Below, one piece after another: positions 32,641 to 43,847 of a stretch of DNA of 64,000 nt. The stretch's first letter is position 1, and every line of letters starts with the position of its first letter. A program made the translations under genes and the position numbers. The notes below the pieces were generated by a model. It saw nothing but the letters and a program-made list of their open reading frames with translations. It made no database searches and was not told where the DNA came from. The stretch comes from Gnetum montanum (Eukaryota > Streptophyta > Gnetopsida > Gnetales > Gnetaceae). The DNA is taken from the NCBI GenBank assembly GCA_015680685.1, contig MNCI01003793.1:174457-238456 (forward strand), given 5' to 3'.

Positions 32641-33009
32641 AAATCATGTTACAAATGCATAAATAATGTTATTATTATATCACAAGCTTTTGTATATTGA
32701 CATTATTGTTACAATGGACAAGATATGAATAATGCTAACACAGCATTCATAATTATTATATTATAATTTTTGTGGAATCCAATAAATGTTATGAGATTAT
32801 TATAATTAGAGAAATAATCCATAATTATAATATGAGATATTATGGATTATAAGATTCATTCGAATGGTAAACATTTCATAGTAAATAAAGCCAAGATATG
32901 ATGAAATATTACTCATAATCCATAATGTTAGAGATATTATTTTTTCATTCATAATGCTAACCCATGATGATTATATATTGGTTAGAATTATCCATAAGAT
33001 ATATATAAT
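32641..33009. other. AT-rich flank left of element A
   Basis: No coding signal. Short runs of ATTATAAT/ATTATAA recur. It ends in the 5-bp target site ATAAT (33005-33009). Confidence 0.7.
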
Positions 33010-33820
33010 TGATGGGACACAATATCGCATGGGCTACGATATCACATACACGATATCGCATCAACCACTGCGATATCACGTACGCGATATCGTAGCCCAT
33101 CACCTTGTCTATAAATAAGAGGCATCTTTCCCTTGTAAGATTATCTAGATCTAGACCCTTAGCTAAACTCTGGAAGTTTTACCATTCCAGAGATAGAATA
33201 ATTTCCATGTGCCCACAGTAGGAGTCTCAAAGTGAAAGGATCTTTATTCGAGAAAATTATACCTAAGCACACATTTGTGTACAGATATAAAGACGAACTT
33301 TCTAATAAACCTTGTAGTCCATGGACTAAGCTAATTAGAATTTAATTAATGTTAAATTCTTAAATGCTTTGTTAGATAATTAATCTCTCTCAACCCTCAA
33401 CTCCTAGTTAAGCACATTCAGTACGATCGCTTCGAGCACGTGTGCTACGCTTGGTAACCCAATAACGAATAGCGTTTGGTAATCCCAGTAGCATTGCATT
33501 GGTTCAGGGTGTGTACAGCAAGTGGGAATGGATACTGATGCTAGGATGATTAAAGCTTAGTTAGTGAAAGTTAGTTACTTAGTCTCTTCACCCTTTCCTC
33601 TCTTAGCATAGGTGATAAAAAGATAAAAGTTATAAAAATCATATACCTTAGACTTAACCATACAACCGTGACAATACAAGTAAGTATGGGAAGACAACAA
33701 TTGATTAACCTTAAGTGTTCCATATGGCGCGTAAGCACTTAGTTCTTGGAGTTTGACTAGATCACACGTGAGACGCTCATACTCGTATGGTTGAGTGTAG
33801 GGGTACCTCGCCACTCATCA
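33010..33820 (+). repeat. Element A 5' LTR
   Basis: It is 811 bp, TGATGGGACA to CGCCACTCATCA. The U3 has CGATATCGCAT / GGGCTACGATATCAC / CGATATCGTAGCCC palindromes. TATAAATA lies at 33110-33117. It has an ATAAAGACGAAC block near 33290 and U5 repeats TTGGTAACCCAATAAC / TTGGTAATCCCAGTAGC at 33450-33495. Confidence 0.92.
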
Positions 33821-33821
33821 T

Positions 33822-33840
33822 TGGCGCCATTGCCAGGGAC
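33822..33840 (+). promoter_or_regulatory. Element A primer binding site (tRNA-Asp type)
   Basis: TGGCGCCATTGCCAGGGAC differs from TGGCGCCGTTGCCGGGGA at only two positions, both G-to-A at former CpG sites. It is the best-preserved primer site of the family here. Confidence 0.88.
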
Positions 33841-33967
33841 TTACTTGTTTGTACGCTACGTAGAACATAGGAAATCATTTACATCATTGGGAGCTAAAAC
33901 AAACCCTTAGGGTTAATCAAGAGAAAAAAATAACATAACGACAAACAGCACACCGAACAAGACTAAA

Positions 33968-36303
33968 ATATCTTCTTCTCCACACAAAAGCACTTCACCA
34001 CCTAGGACCAACACTAGAGACAGTCAGCAGTACAACACACATAACCAAAATCTGCAAGTTCCTCAATAATTTAGCATGGTATATACTCATCACAATGATT
34101 ATATACTTGACTTTACCTTTGTCTTCCATCAAAACAAACAACTATGTTGGAGAGACTTGGAGGGTAACATAGTGTTGCCTCTAGACAGAGTTGCCCCCAA
34201 CATGTTCCTTTGTGCCCTTTCACGAATTGGCATGTTACAATTATATGCTGAGTACATTGCATGCGATTACAACGTAAGGGACTACCATCCCAGAGAAGCG
34301 CAACATCAACGGGACTCGTGGCAGGAGATTTACCACACATCATTGAAAGGGAAAGGACCCCATAATGCTTTGCTTGTTATAAGAGAAATTAAGGGTGGTG
34401 AACCTATTTCAATAGGTTCTCCATGAAATGGTGTTCCTCCTCCTAATGATAGTGAGGATGTGGTGTATCAGAACCTTCACTCCACAATACACAACCCTGG
34501 TTCTAATTCCCACGAACACCAAGTGTTCAATGAGGGAACACAAACACAAGATAAGGGTGAGCATTCTGATCATCATCACGATTGGGGTCGAGTTCATTGA
34601 AGGGAAGGTAGGAAACATCATCATGGCGATGGTTCTCCTTCCTCTACCCCTTCATCACAATATTCACCCTCTCCTTCAACATTGGGACATAGTCCTAAGG
34701 AATCTAATTGTGAGGACAAGGGTAAGCAAAATGAGAAACCTCGACAAGAGAGTCAAGAGCGAGGATGAGGGCATTCTAGGGAATCACAACATGGAAGAAG
34801 GAAAAGTAGGAAACCACGTAGACATCACAAACGCCATGAAAGAAATGACCCCGATGAACCCCTACTTGCAACCCAAAGCATGTTAGACATCACAGAGGCC
34901 GTTAGAATACCTACAAGGCACCAGAAAGATAGCTGGATCAAGAGACTAGACATGAATAATATCCCAAGATTTGAGGGAGGATACAACGCTGATCTGCAGA
35001 ACCACTTACAGGAATTTCACGATGTCTGTGCCTTGCAAAACATTGAGAAAAAGTGGAAAAAATTAGATTTGTTCCCAAGGATACTCATAAAGGAAGCAAA
35101 AAGCTGGTACCAGTCCTTAGAGCTAGAATCCATTTGAAGGCGGAGTACGATGCTAGAATTGTTTAACGATAAATATCAGACATACTCCCGAGTGTCCAAC
35201 TTGCGGAAGCAGATCCAAGGATGGAAGCAGGGTAATCATGAACCCTTGGATGCTACCATGGGCTGATATGATGCATTGCTACATCGTTGCCCAAGTCATG
35301 ATTATGCACAACAGGATCAACTACGCCATCTCGTAGATGGGCTAAGACATGAAACTAGGAGAATCCTTGGGACATATGCCCAAGGGAGATTATCTGAACT
35401 TAGGTCCCATGATGTTCATAGATTGTTGGAGCAAGTAGCTAAGGAAGAAGAAGAGATACATAAGAGAGAAAGTGCAAAAGAGTATAACCACGATCCTTCC
35501 CTCCGAAAGAGGGGAGTGAGATTCTGTGAGGAGGAGGATGAGTCACCACTTGAAGAGTTGGTGAGTAGGAAAACCTTGCTGCTTTAGAAATTAATAACAA
35601 AAGTGTCAACTAAGGTAGATAAAATGTGGGACTCCTTAGATAGTATATTTGAAACTTTTTAAAAATTGTAGAGAAGTCTAAGGAGCGAAGTAGTGACCAT
35701 GATAAGAAAAAGAAGAGGGATTTGGACTATGCACGTAACAAAGGTAAGGGTAAATTTGCTATCACTGAAGAGGTTGTGGATTTGGATATAGAAAATGATG
35801 GTGGATTTGAAATATGCCAATATGAACATCCTAAGGGATGTTGCCTAATAATCTCACATCTGCAAGAGTCTGGGGTGTATGCACTCAACCCAAGACTTAA
35901 CAAATGGCAAGCACCCCGTTGGTTACCTTATCCCCAAGGTAACTCGAGGCAGTTTCACCAACCATTAACATATTATGTAAGTGAAACTCCACCACAACCT
36001 ATGGAGCAACACTAGTAGTGGAAATACCCACAGTCATGGGGGATGCCACTGCCAAGGCAACAATACCCTTACCGGCAACTGGATCCGTATGGCTACTACG
36101 TGCAGTAGCTAATCTTTCCAAGTGACTCTGTTGATCATGTGATCCCATAATTTCACTACCAAGGTCAAGAGTACTATAGGACTCCTTCTCTTAGGAGAGA
36201 CACACCACATCCATATCATCCTACGAATCCATCCATAACTCTTACACCAATATCTCCACTACCACCTGCTTCAGCAATGCAAGGGGAACTCCCCACTCAA
36301 CCG
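33968..36303 (+). pseudogene. Element A gag pseudogene with lost start codon
   Basis: The position homologous to the ATG of B, C and Z is ATA (33968-33970), followed by SSSPHKSTSPPRTNTRDSQQ. After a TAA stop the frame reopens at MVYTHHNDYILDFTFVFHQ (34076). Blocks: CWRDLEGNIVLPLDR; a charged segment; RLDMNNIPRFEGGYNADLQN (34948-35007); LRHLVDGLRHETRRILG; LLEQVAKEEEEIHKRES (35426-35476). Then comes the Cys/His end CQYEHPKGCC (about 35816-35845), where the first Cys of the motif reads Phe. A Pro/Gln/Tyr-rich tract leads to the protease. It is the most readable gag in the window. Confidence 0.75.
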
Positions 36304-36318
36304 TAGCAACGCAATGTT

Positions 36319-37433
36319 ATGAGAGTAGTAAACCTTCAACCTGCTACTGATTCTGACAACTATACAAGGAGAAGACCTTTCTTTAGAGCCAAAAATCCAA
36401 AAAATCTCTCACAACCACAAGTGGTTGATCCTCAGAATGTTCCTCCATCAAATAAGGCTTTCGAGCTCCCTTCAAATCAACAACAGAGCTCAATGCATAC
36501 GGTTATGTTAACACATACTGTCACTGACTGGATTAAGGTGGGCCACCTTCCCAAGAAATTCTCTAATCTTGGAAATCCCCTAATCTACCTCCAAGTCACT
36601 GGGAATGAACCATGTAAAGCTCTTCTTGACTTAGGTTCTGGAGTCAACTTGATATTGTAAGAAATGTATAGTGCTTGGAACCTGCCTCCACTAAAGAAGA
36701 GCAATAATTGCTTAGAGCTGGCTGACCAGTCCATCACTATTCCCTTGGGATTGGTGGAGGACATCATTACCACTATGTGTGGTCAGTTATACCTAGCTAA
36801 TTTCCTAGTGATACAAGTCAACAATGATAAGGGGGACTTCCCAATAATAATGGGAAGGTCATGGCTAAGTACCATGAACGCATGCTTAGGAATCCATGAT
36901 CTTTCCTTGAAATATCTAAGGAAAATATTTATGGAAAGATTGAGAAGAAGAAGGTTCCATGCATCACATATAGTGATACAGAGGGTGATAGCGTACAGGA
37001 GTGTTCAACATCTTCTGCATGCAACCGGTGTGCCCAGGAAGTTAACATACAAAAGTACCTATATGTGGCAACCACACAATAAGAGAACACCCAGTGGTTG
37101 ACAGCTAATCAAGAGAGAAACCCATCAATATGCATGGAACTAATTGTGGGATCAACTTGCACCCACGAAGAAAGCATAGATGCACTAGAGCAAGAGTGTC
37201 ACCAACTTCAAACCCTTAATTTGAAACCACCAATCGAGGGAAGTTGGAAATTCTTAGAAAATCCAAATGAGTACTCCGATAGGAGAATACTAGTCTATGT
37301 GCAACCGACCAACCCTTATCATGAACCTAGAATGGTCTATGCACATAGCACATTTGAGAGAGGACAAGCTCCCTCACTATTTCGGATCTCTCCCTTCCAA
37401 TTCAATCATGGGGGAGATGGCCACCTATGCTAA
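36319..37433 (+). pseudogene. Element A protease fused to the pol C-terminus (RT-RNaseH-IN deleted)
   Basis: The protease box ALLDLGSGVNLI is at about 36619-36655, then LPPLKKSNNCLELADQSITI and DFPIIMGRSWLSTMNACLG (36838-36894). The linker CNRC is near 37021-37032. An uninterrupted ORF (37098-37433) starts in the pre-RT region (SIDALEQECHQLQTLNLKPP) and ends with FRISPFQFNHGGDGHLC, the pol terminus seen in B and C. The join is near 37270-37290. Since the frame stays open across the join, the deletion fused the two parts in phase. No RT, RNase H or IN core remains. Confidence 0.8.
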
Positions 37434-38950
37434 TCATTTGATGCCCTTAGTTTCTTTTTAAATTTTTTTTTACACATTTTTTGTTTTACACAATTTTTTT
37501 ACAAATTTCTTCAACCTTTTTTATTTTTGTTTTACAACATCATTTATACTTTTCATTTCTTTGTGTGTTTGATTACTTTGTTTAATTCATCACTTAATAA
37601 GTGCTCCAAAGATGGTATGAACTACACTCCATTGATTGCTAATGTTTTCTTTTTACCTTTAAGTTATGATGTTGACACTAAGGTATGGTTCTTTTGATAT
37701 AGTAGAAAATGAGTCCACTTCATCCATACATCCATAAAATTCTATGGTCTCTCTTAGCTTGGAAATGTACTATCCCTTTCTTAATAATAAGAATTATCAA
37801 TGAATTAATGACTAGGCATTTCTCAAACTAAGGAAGGACTCAAGGATCGAAAAGGGTGTGACTTAAAGAGGATTTGATGCACTTTTGCTAGCCATTCTCT
37901 TGGGTGCTGGGATGTTTTCTTCTTGAGTTTTCTTACCATTCTGATGTTGCCACATTATCGAGAAGCTGAGCAAATAAAAATAATAATTCATTGCATGGTG
38001 TGGTTCTCACGCAAAACCACAAAATAAAAAACAAAAAACAGTGAGAATTCAAAGCACATCCCTTAGACGAAATAATCATTTGGGCTACAAGCATTGGTTA
38101 TGGAACTAAAATAAACATGTTCCCTCTAACTAAGGCCCTTCTCGCTTCCCTCTTTCTCCTCTTTTGTTTCATTAGACTGGTGGTGGCTCTTTGGTGAAGG
38201 CATTCTTGTTACTTCAAGTGGATGGATGGGCTGAATGTATTAATGTGAAGTCATTGAATGTGGTTTGTTTGAGGCTGGATTTGGAAGGGGATCTACTAAG
38301 TCACATTAACCATTAATACACAAGGGGCTATACACCACCTTGTTCTTGAGATTCCATTCCATTCTCTTCTTTCCATCCTTATTTCCCCATTGATCACCTC
38401 ATTGTTGGTTGTATCAGTAGTTTATATTTTGGTTGATGCATTGTTTTCTTTTCGATAAACTCTTGTGGTTAAGACTTTAACTCTTGCTTCCAAATGACAT
38501 TTCTAGAGCCTATGGACCCTTTGAATGTGGGATTGTTAGGACATTAAGGGCATGAGCCTACTTTGGGGAGGACCCACTAACATTCCTATTTGGTACATCT
38601 GTTAATTTCTTTCCCTTAAACATTTATGCAATCACCAATTATTTTGTTCATTTCCATCTTTGGAATCCATTTTATTGGCATGGTCGTTGTTTCTTTTTCT
38701 CCATCCTTCTTATTCATTAACTTTTTCCATTCTATTGCTACTGGAGATTTGCTCTCAACCATGGGGGTCCTGGTCCAATTTTTTCAATTTTTCTCCTAAC
38801 CCCTACACCTCGAGTAGTCACCAGTATTATATCTCCAGATTCGTATTAGCCATATCACAACTTAGCTAATGGACCTTACATTGAAGAAAGGTATCAATTG
38901 CATTATGATTCATTTACCCTTGCTAATATAAGACTGTGTTATGTGTGTAG
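37434..38950 (+). other. Element A spacer between pol remnant and ORF3 remnant
   Basis: Non-coding. It has a T-rich start (37440-37580), CTACTTTGGGGAGGACCCACT (about 38550) shared with C and D, and a hairpin at 38004-38047. It lacks the GATATC-type internal promoter module and the TATATATA box found in B, C and D, but keeps the branch point TTGCTAAT and the TGTGTGTAG acceptor before ATG 38951. Confidence 0.65.
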
Positions 38951-39330
38951 ATGACAATCATACACCAATAGATTGGACCTGGAGGAAACACTTGGAATGG
39001 ATTGGTGCTGAAATGGTTATGCAAGGAATGAGATTGATGACATGCTTAGGGATGAACAATGAAAGGCGCAATCTTGGCATTGGCAGTAGTAGACTTCTTC
39101 TTTTTTCTCTCTCTTCTCTCTTCTCTCTTAGCTACCAAATAAGGCTGGATGTCAATTATGTATAGTTTTCACTTTGTTGTCATGAACATTAAATTTTTCC
39201 ATGTATTGTAATGATGATCCATTCACATGTCACCCCATCTACCATTAGTGTCATTCAAGTCAATAATCCCATACCTTCCCAATATTTTGTAAGGAACTTG
39301 AGGATGATTTTTCATTCAATCATGGGGGTA
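38951..39330 (+). pseudogene. Element A ORF3 remnant and 3' end
   Basis: ATG 38951 follows the conserved acceptor, but the frame closes after six residues. A different frame (38941-39165) is open for 74 codons without resemblance to ORF3. At about 39268 the sequence rejoins the common 3' end (CCCATACCTTCCCAAT..., GAACTTGAGGATG, ending in CATGGGGGTA). The body and C-terminal box of ORF3 are therefore deleted. Confidence 0.55.
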
Positions 39331-40121
39331 TGACGGGACGTGATATCGCATATACGATATCTCGTCGACCCCTGTGATATCACGTACGCGATATCATAGC
39401 CCATCGCCTTGTCTATAAATAAGAGGTAGCTTTCCCTTGTAAGATCATCTAGATCTAGACCCTTAGCTAAACTCTGGCAGTTTTACCATTCCAGAGATAG
39501 AATAATTTCCATGTGCCTGGAGTAGGAGTCTCAAAGTGAACGGATCTTTATTCGAGCAAATTGTACCTGAGCACATATTTGTGTATGGAAATAAAGACAA
39601 ACTTTTTGATAAACCTTGTAGTGCATGGACTAAGCAAATTAGGATTTAATCAATGTTAAATGCTTAAATTCTTTGTTAGATAATTAATTTCTCTCAACCC
39701 TCAACTCCTAGTTAAGTGCATTCAATACGACCACTTCGAGCACGTGTGCTACGCTTGGTAACCCAGTAACGAATAACATTTGGTAATCTTAGTAGTGTTG
39801 CACTGGTTCAGGGTGTGTACAGCAAGTGGGAATGGATACTGATGCTAGGACAATTAGTTAGTAAAAGTTAGTTACTTAGTCTCTTCACCCTTTCCTCTAT
39901 TAGCATAGGTGATAAAAAGATAAAAGTTATAAAAATCATATACCTTAGACTTACTTAACCATATAACCATGAAAATACAAGTAAGTCTGGGAAGACAATG
40001 ATTGATTAACCTTAAGTATTCCATAAGGCGCATAAGCACCTAGTCCTTGGAGTTCGATCGGATCACTTGTGAGACGTTTGTATTCATATGGTTGAGTGTA
40101 GGGGTACCTCACCACTCATCA
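39331..40121 (+). repeat. Element A 3' LTR
   Basis: It is 791 bp, TGACGGGACG to CACCACTCATCA. It has the same features as the 5' LTR but lacks one roughly 20-bp GATATC repeat unit in U3. It is followed by ATAAT, the target duplication. Confidence 0.92.
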
Positions 40122-40126
40122 ATAAT

Positions 40127-41200
40127 GAAATGATTATAAATAACTAACTTTATTTATGATGAAGTGTTTATAATCATTATATATAATCATTTATGTTTAT
40201 GATTATAAATATATCATTATATATAATTGAGATAAATATAACCATTGGCTCCCTTGCAGTGAGTCTTTGGCTAGGGGAGATTTATAAATAATTGGTTATT
40301 CATGATTATGACAAGACAAGTGCGTCGGTGGAGAGCTCATCACCATTTTACTCAACATTGGCTAGGATCATCACAACATGATCTTTCCGGAGATCATCCT
40401 AAGGTCTAGTCGACCAGAGGTGCAGAAGTTCTTATTTTTAAAATTTACCAGGTTAACAACCATATCAACCATTAGATTCCATCAATCAAATAATATGTAC
40501 ATAAAGAAAAGGCCTCACTACATGTGAGAATGTAAGAAGAAATTATTAAATTTTAACTCTTTAAGTCCTCCCAATAAGCAGCAGAAATTGTTAAAATTAT
40601 GACCAAAGTCAGGTCGACATCTCAAATTGGCTAATAATTTTCATGTGCTAGCAAAAATGCTAACACTTTTGCATTTTATTAAAATACATATTGCAAATGA
40701 AAAGTAGTCACAATTGTAACAAATAAACACATCTACTCCATAGTAACTACTAAATTTCAACACACAACCATAGAAATGATAAAACCTACACAAAATATAC
40801 AAAGAGATAAAGAGAACATGAACTTAAAAATGTTCCTTTACATTGAAAAAAGATGTAGCAAAAGAAGATTACTTAAGATAGTAGCAAAAAATTACAAGTT
40901 TAGAATTCCTTGTCACTCCAGAAAGCATTGAAAAAAGAACAGAACCAAACTTTGGAATGTTTTTGCATTGGAAATGTAAATGTATAGGAAAGCATGCTAA
41001 GTGCTGATGATAGAAGAGCTCAGCTTGAAGTGAAACTATGAAAATTGCACAAAATCATCAAAATGTAATGTTTAACACATTACAATTCACTATTAAAAAT
41101 TAACAAAAACACACATAAAAAATTAACAATTCACACATAAAAAATTAACCAAATGGATGATGTGCAATTGATTTATTTTCATAATAATGAGTTTTTTTGA
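40127..41200. other. AT-rich sequence between element A and Helitron copy 2
   Basis: No coding frame is recognised. A scrap of the Helitron-associated minisatellite (TTGCAGTGAGTCTTTGGCT, about 40256-40274) lies near the left end. The remainder (40440-41150) is AT-rich with A-runs and may be the 3' part of the Helitron or unrelated. Confidence 0.5.
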
Positions 41201-42747
41201 CCCGTTATTTCTCAACCTCCAATTCCAACACATTGTGTAACTGATGATGTGTGATTGATAATTTTTTCATCATCTGTCTAAAGCAAAGGACCTTGAAATT
41301 GCAATCTCATTTCTCCATCCTTTTATGACAATGGAATATAAGGAATGCTATGGAAGATGCTAACATCACCGATATCAGCAACATCATCTAATGCATGCAT
41401 ATCGATCTCGACATCTCGATAGTATGGATCATTTTCCTTCTTAAAAATCAAAGCTTCATAAACCTGTCTCTTGTTGATAATGAAATTATACTTGGTGCCC
41501 ATTTGATCTACTCTTCTCAATATCAAAAAAGGGATGTCTTTAATTCTAAGAGGAATTCTTTTAGTAATATGTGTGACATCTTGAGCAAAGCTAATTGTGT
41601 AACCTTTATACTTGAATTGTTCACCAACTACATGTGTAACTTATAAAATGGGATTAATTTTTGCAATTAACATTTCTCCAACCTTAGTTAAACAGCCTAG
41701 GATAGGTGGTTGGATACTAGGATCCTTGTTATTTTCAACAAAAAATCGTTTGATTTCACAACCAAAACTATCAAAAATATTATGTTTCTTTTCTTTAATG
41801 TACCTATTGCATGTGGGTCCTCTACTTCTAGTTGAATCCAATAATATGTTAAGAAACATTTTTTTTGCATACATTGCAGGAACGTGGATTTGCAAAACTT
41901 CTAACTGCAGTATTAAAATTATGTATTGCTTAAGCAATTTCTATACTTACCTTTTGCAATCTTGGGAAAGACTAAATAGGTTCTGAAGAAGGCATTTCCA
42001 TTGTTGGTGCACTGGCAATATCTGTAACTTCATTTATTCAATGAAATGAATTTTCTTCTTATCGACATTGCCTTTTTCGATGCTCACTCTCACTATAATG
42101 TAGTTGTTCTTGATCTTCTTGCAATTGTTGTTCTTCTTCATGTGTGATTTCTGGAATAGATGTTGCTTGATTAATAGGCACAAATGCATTTCTAATGTCC
42201 TACAAAAAATGTTTCAAAATTTAAACTAAAAATTAAATTAAAATATTTACCAACTTGAGTATGGGCAAACACCAACTTGCATTTCTTCTTGATTGTTTAC
42301 ATTATTAGTATTAATAATGTGGATCATTGCATTGGATGAATTTCCAAGTGATGAGAGGGGATTTGAAGTTGACATAACCTAAAAAAATATATCAATGTAA
42401 GTATGTAAATAAAATGAGAAGATTTCCCTATGATAAATATTTGTTTTGAAATATTAAAAAATGTATAAATTACATACTCTTAAATTTCGTAGAATTAGTT
42501 CTCATTCTCGTTCACGTCGTTTTGTTTCTCATTTTAGAAATCGTCTTCTCTCCTCTGTAGTCATCGATTCTAGATTTTTAGTTTCTATAATCTGTGGTCA
42601 TCCTCTTCTTTGGCCATGCCCACATGCATGCCCACTTCCATGACCTCCATAAATTATATTACTTATTGCAGTAGATGATTGTTGTTGCTGATCTTAAAGA
42701 GAGTGTTCTTCGCCTTCTCTATTGGGGTGAATAGTAGCAGAATCCAT
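41200..42747 (-). pseudogene. Helitron copy 2: N-terminal part of the Rep/helicase gene, with introns
   Basis: ATG 42747 (MDSATIHPNREGEEHSL). Three candidate GT-AG introns are 42379-42477, 42200-42250 and 41905-41950 (donor AAG/GTAAGT, acceptor CTGCAG). The last exon reads VENNKDPSIQPPILGCLTKV then GEMLIAKINPIL, a stop, YKGYTISFAQDVTHITKRIP, LRRVDQMGTKYNF and ALIFKKENDPYYRDVEID. This is the pattern NNMDPG-PP-L-LT-EEMLIA...GY-G-V...QDV...LP...VRR...V--AL-WLK--NPYY-DI-ID found N-terminal to the Rep domain in plant and animal Helitron proteins (family knowledge). The Rep and helicase domains are not seen. Two stops and a frameshift occur. Confidence 0.7.
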
Positions 42748-42839
42748 GTTTCTGAAAATGCACAAATTCCAATATTGCACCTCTTAATCTTGTAAGATAA
42801 TGCCCAAGTTAAATATCTATAAATACTGTACCACACCAA

Positions 42840-43020
42840 AACCATCATCACCCTAATCATCACCATGATCGTAACTGTCACCATTTTTATTAATAATAAA
42901 TATTCATTATTGCCCACTGTTTGTAATAAAAAATATTCAATTAGTACTGTAATTGTAATTGTCACTGTTTATAATAATAATAAATATTCAATATTACCCA
43001 TCATTTATAATAATAAATAC
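42840..43020. repeat. GTAACCATCAC / ATAATAAATATTCA short repeats upstream of Helitron copy 2
   Basis: Imperfect repeats of GTAAC(T/C)(G/A)TCACC and of ATAATAATAAATATTCA(A/T)TATT. The equivalent array is at 32130-32320 before Helitron copy 1. Confidence 0.75.
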
Positions 43021-43760
43021 TCATTGGGTACCCACGTCGGGGCCTACGTGTGAGGGAATACAAAGAAACAAATGGGAAGCCTAGGGGTCGAGGGCATCAA
43101 TCGAATAAAGATTTGGCTCCTCTAAAATGACTCTTTGGCTTCCCTGCACTTGGTGCATGCACATGAGAGAATACGAAAATATGAATGGGAAGCCCAGGGG
43201 TTGAGGGCATCAATTGAATAGAGATTTAGCTCCCCTGCAGTGACTCTTTAGCTTCCCTGCATGTGGTGCATGCATGTGAGGAAATACGAACAGATGAATG
43301 GGGAGCCCAAGGGTCAGGGGACGTCAATCTAATAGATATTTAGGTTCCTTTGCAGTGACTCTTTAGCCTTTTGAATTTTTAGATTTGGCTCTCCTACAGT
43401 GACTCTTTGGCTCCCTTGAAATTGAATAAAGATTCAGCTCCCCTGCAATGACTCTTTGGCTTCCCTGCACATGGTGCATGCACATGAGAGAATACGAAAA
43501 GATGAATGGGAAGCCCAAGGGTTAAGGGCATCAATTGAATAGAGATTCAGCTCCCTTGCAGTGACTCTTTGGCTCCCCTGCATGTGGTGCATGCGCGTGA
43601 AGAAATACGAAGAGACGAATGGGGAGTCCAAGGATCAAGGTGTGTCAATCAAATAGAGATTTAGCTCATTTACAATGACTCTTTGGCTTTTTGACTTTTT
43701 AGATTCAGCTCCCATGCAATGACTCTTTAGCTCCCCTGCACGTGGTGCATTACATGGAGG
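43021..43760. repeat. 114-bp minisatellite with a higher-order pattern
   Basis: The mark TGACTCTTT(G/A)GCT starts at 43128, 43241, 43356, 43400, 43449, 43562, 43676 and 43720, giving spacings of 113, 115, 44, 49, 113, 114 and 44. Full units of 113-115 bp alternate with short partial units. Each full unit includes a palindrome GTGCATGCAC and GAATGGGGAGCCCAAGGG-type sequence. Two units of the same family lie at 32412-32630. Confidence 0.85.
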
Positions 43761-43847
43761 ATGAAAAATCCACTCCCCCCTTCCCCCCTATCCTATGAGA
43801 ACATGGAGGGTGACAAATCCACTCCCCTCTCCCCCTATCCTATGAGA
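43752..43847. repeat. Tandem duplication of about 49 bp, C-rich
   Basis: ACATGGAGG(A/G)TGA(A/C)AAATCC plus ACTCCCC-type runs and CTATCCTATGAGA occurs twice in direct order, at 43752 and 43800. Confidence 0.85.

Larger units (their letters stand above)
33010..40121 (+). mobile_element. Element A: pol-deleted Athila-like retrotransposon with perfect target duplication
   Basis: LTR 33010-33820, primer site, gag, protease, a fused pol remnant, a short spacer, an ORF3 start remnant, a purine tract, LTR 39331-40121; 7.1 kb. ATAAT flanks both ends (33005-33009 and 40122-40126), so both outer ends are original. RT, RNase H, most of IN and most of ORF3 are missing relative to B. The two LTRs differ by roughly one base in ten or so by eye, plus a 20-bp U3 length difference, so the insertion is not recent. 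Confidence 0.93.

Noticed and set aside
43021-43760. CRISPR-like array
   Set aside because: The repeated units are contiguous, long and imperfect with no unique spacers; it is a minisatellite in a plant genome.
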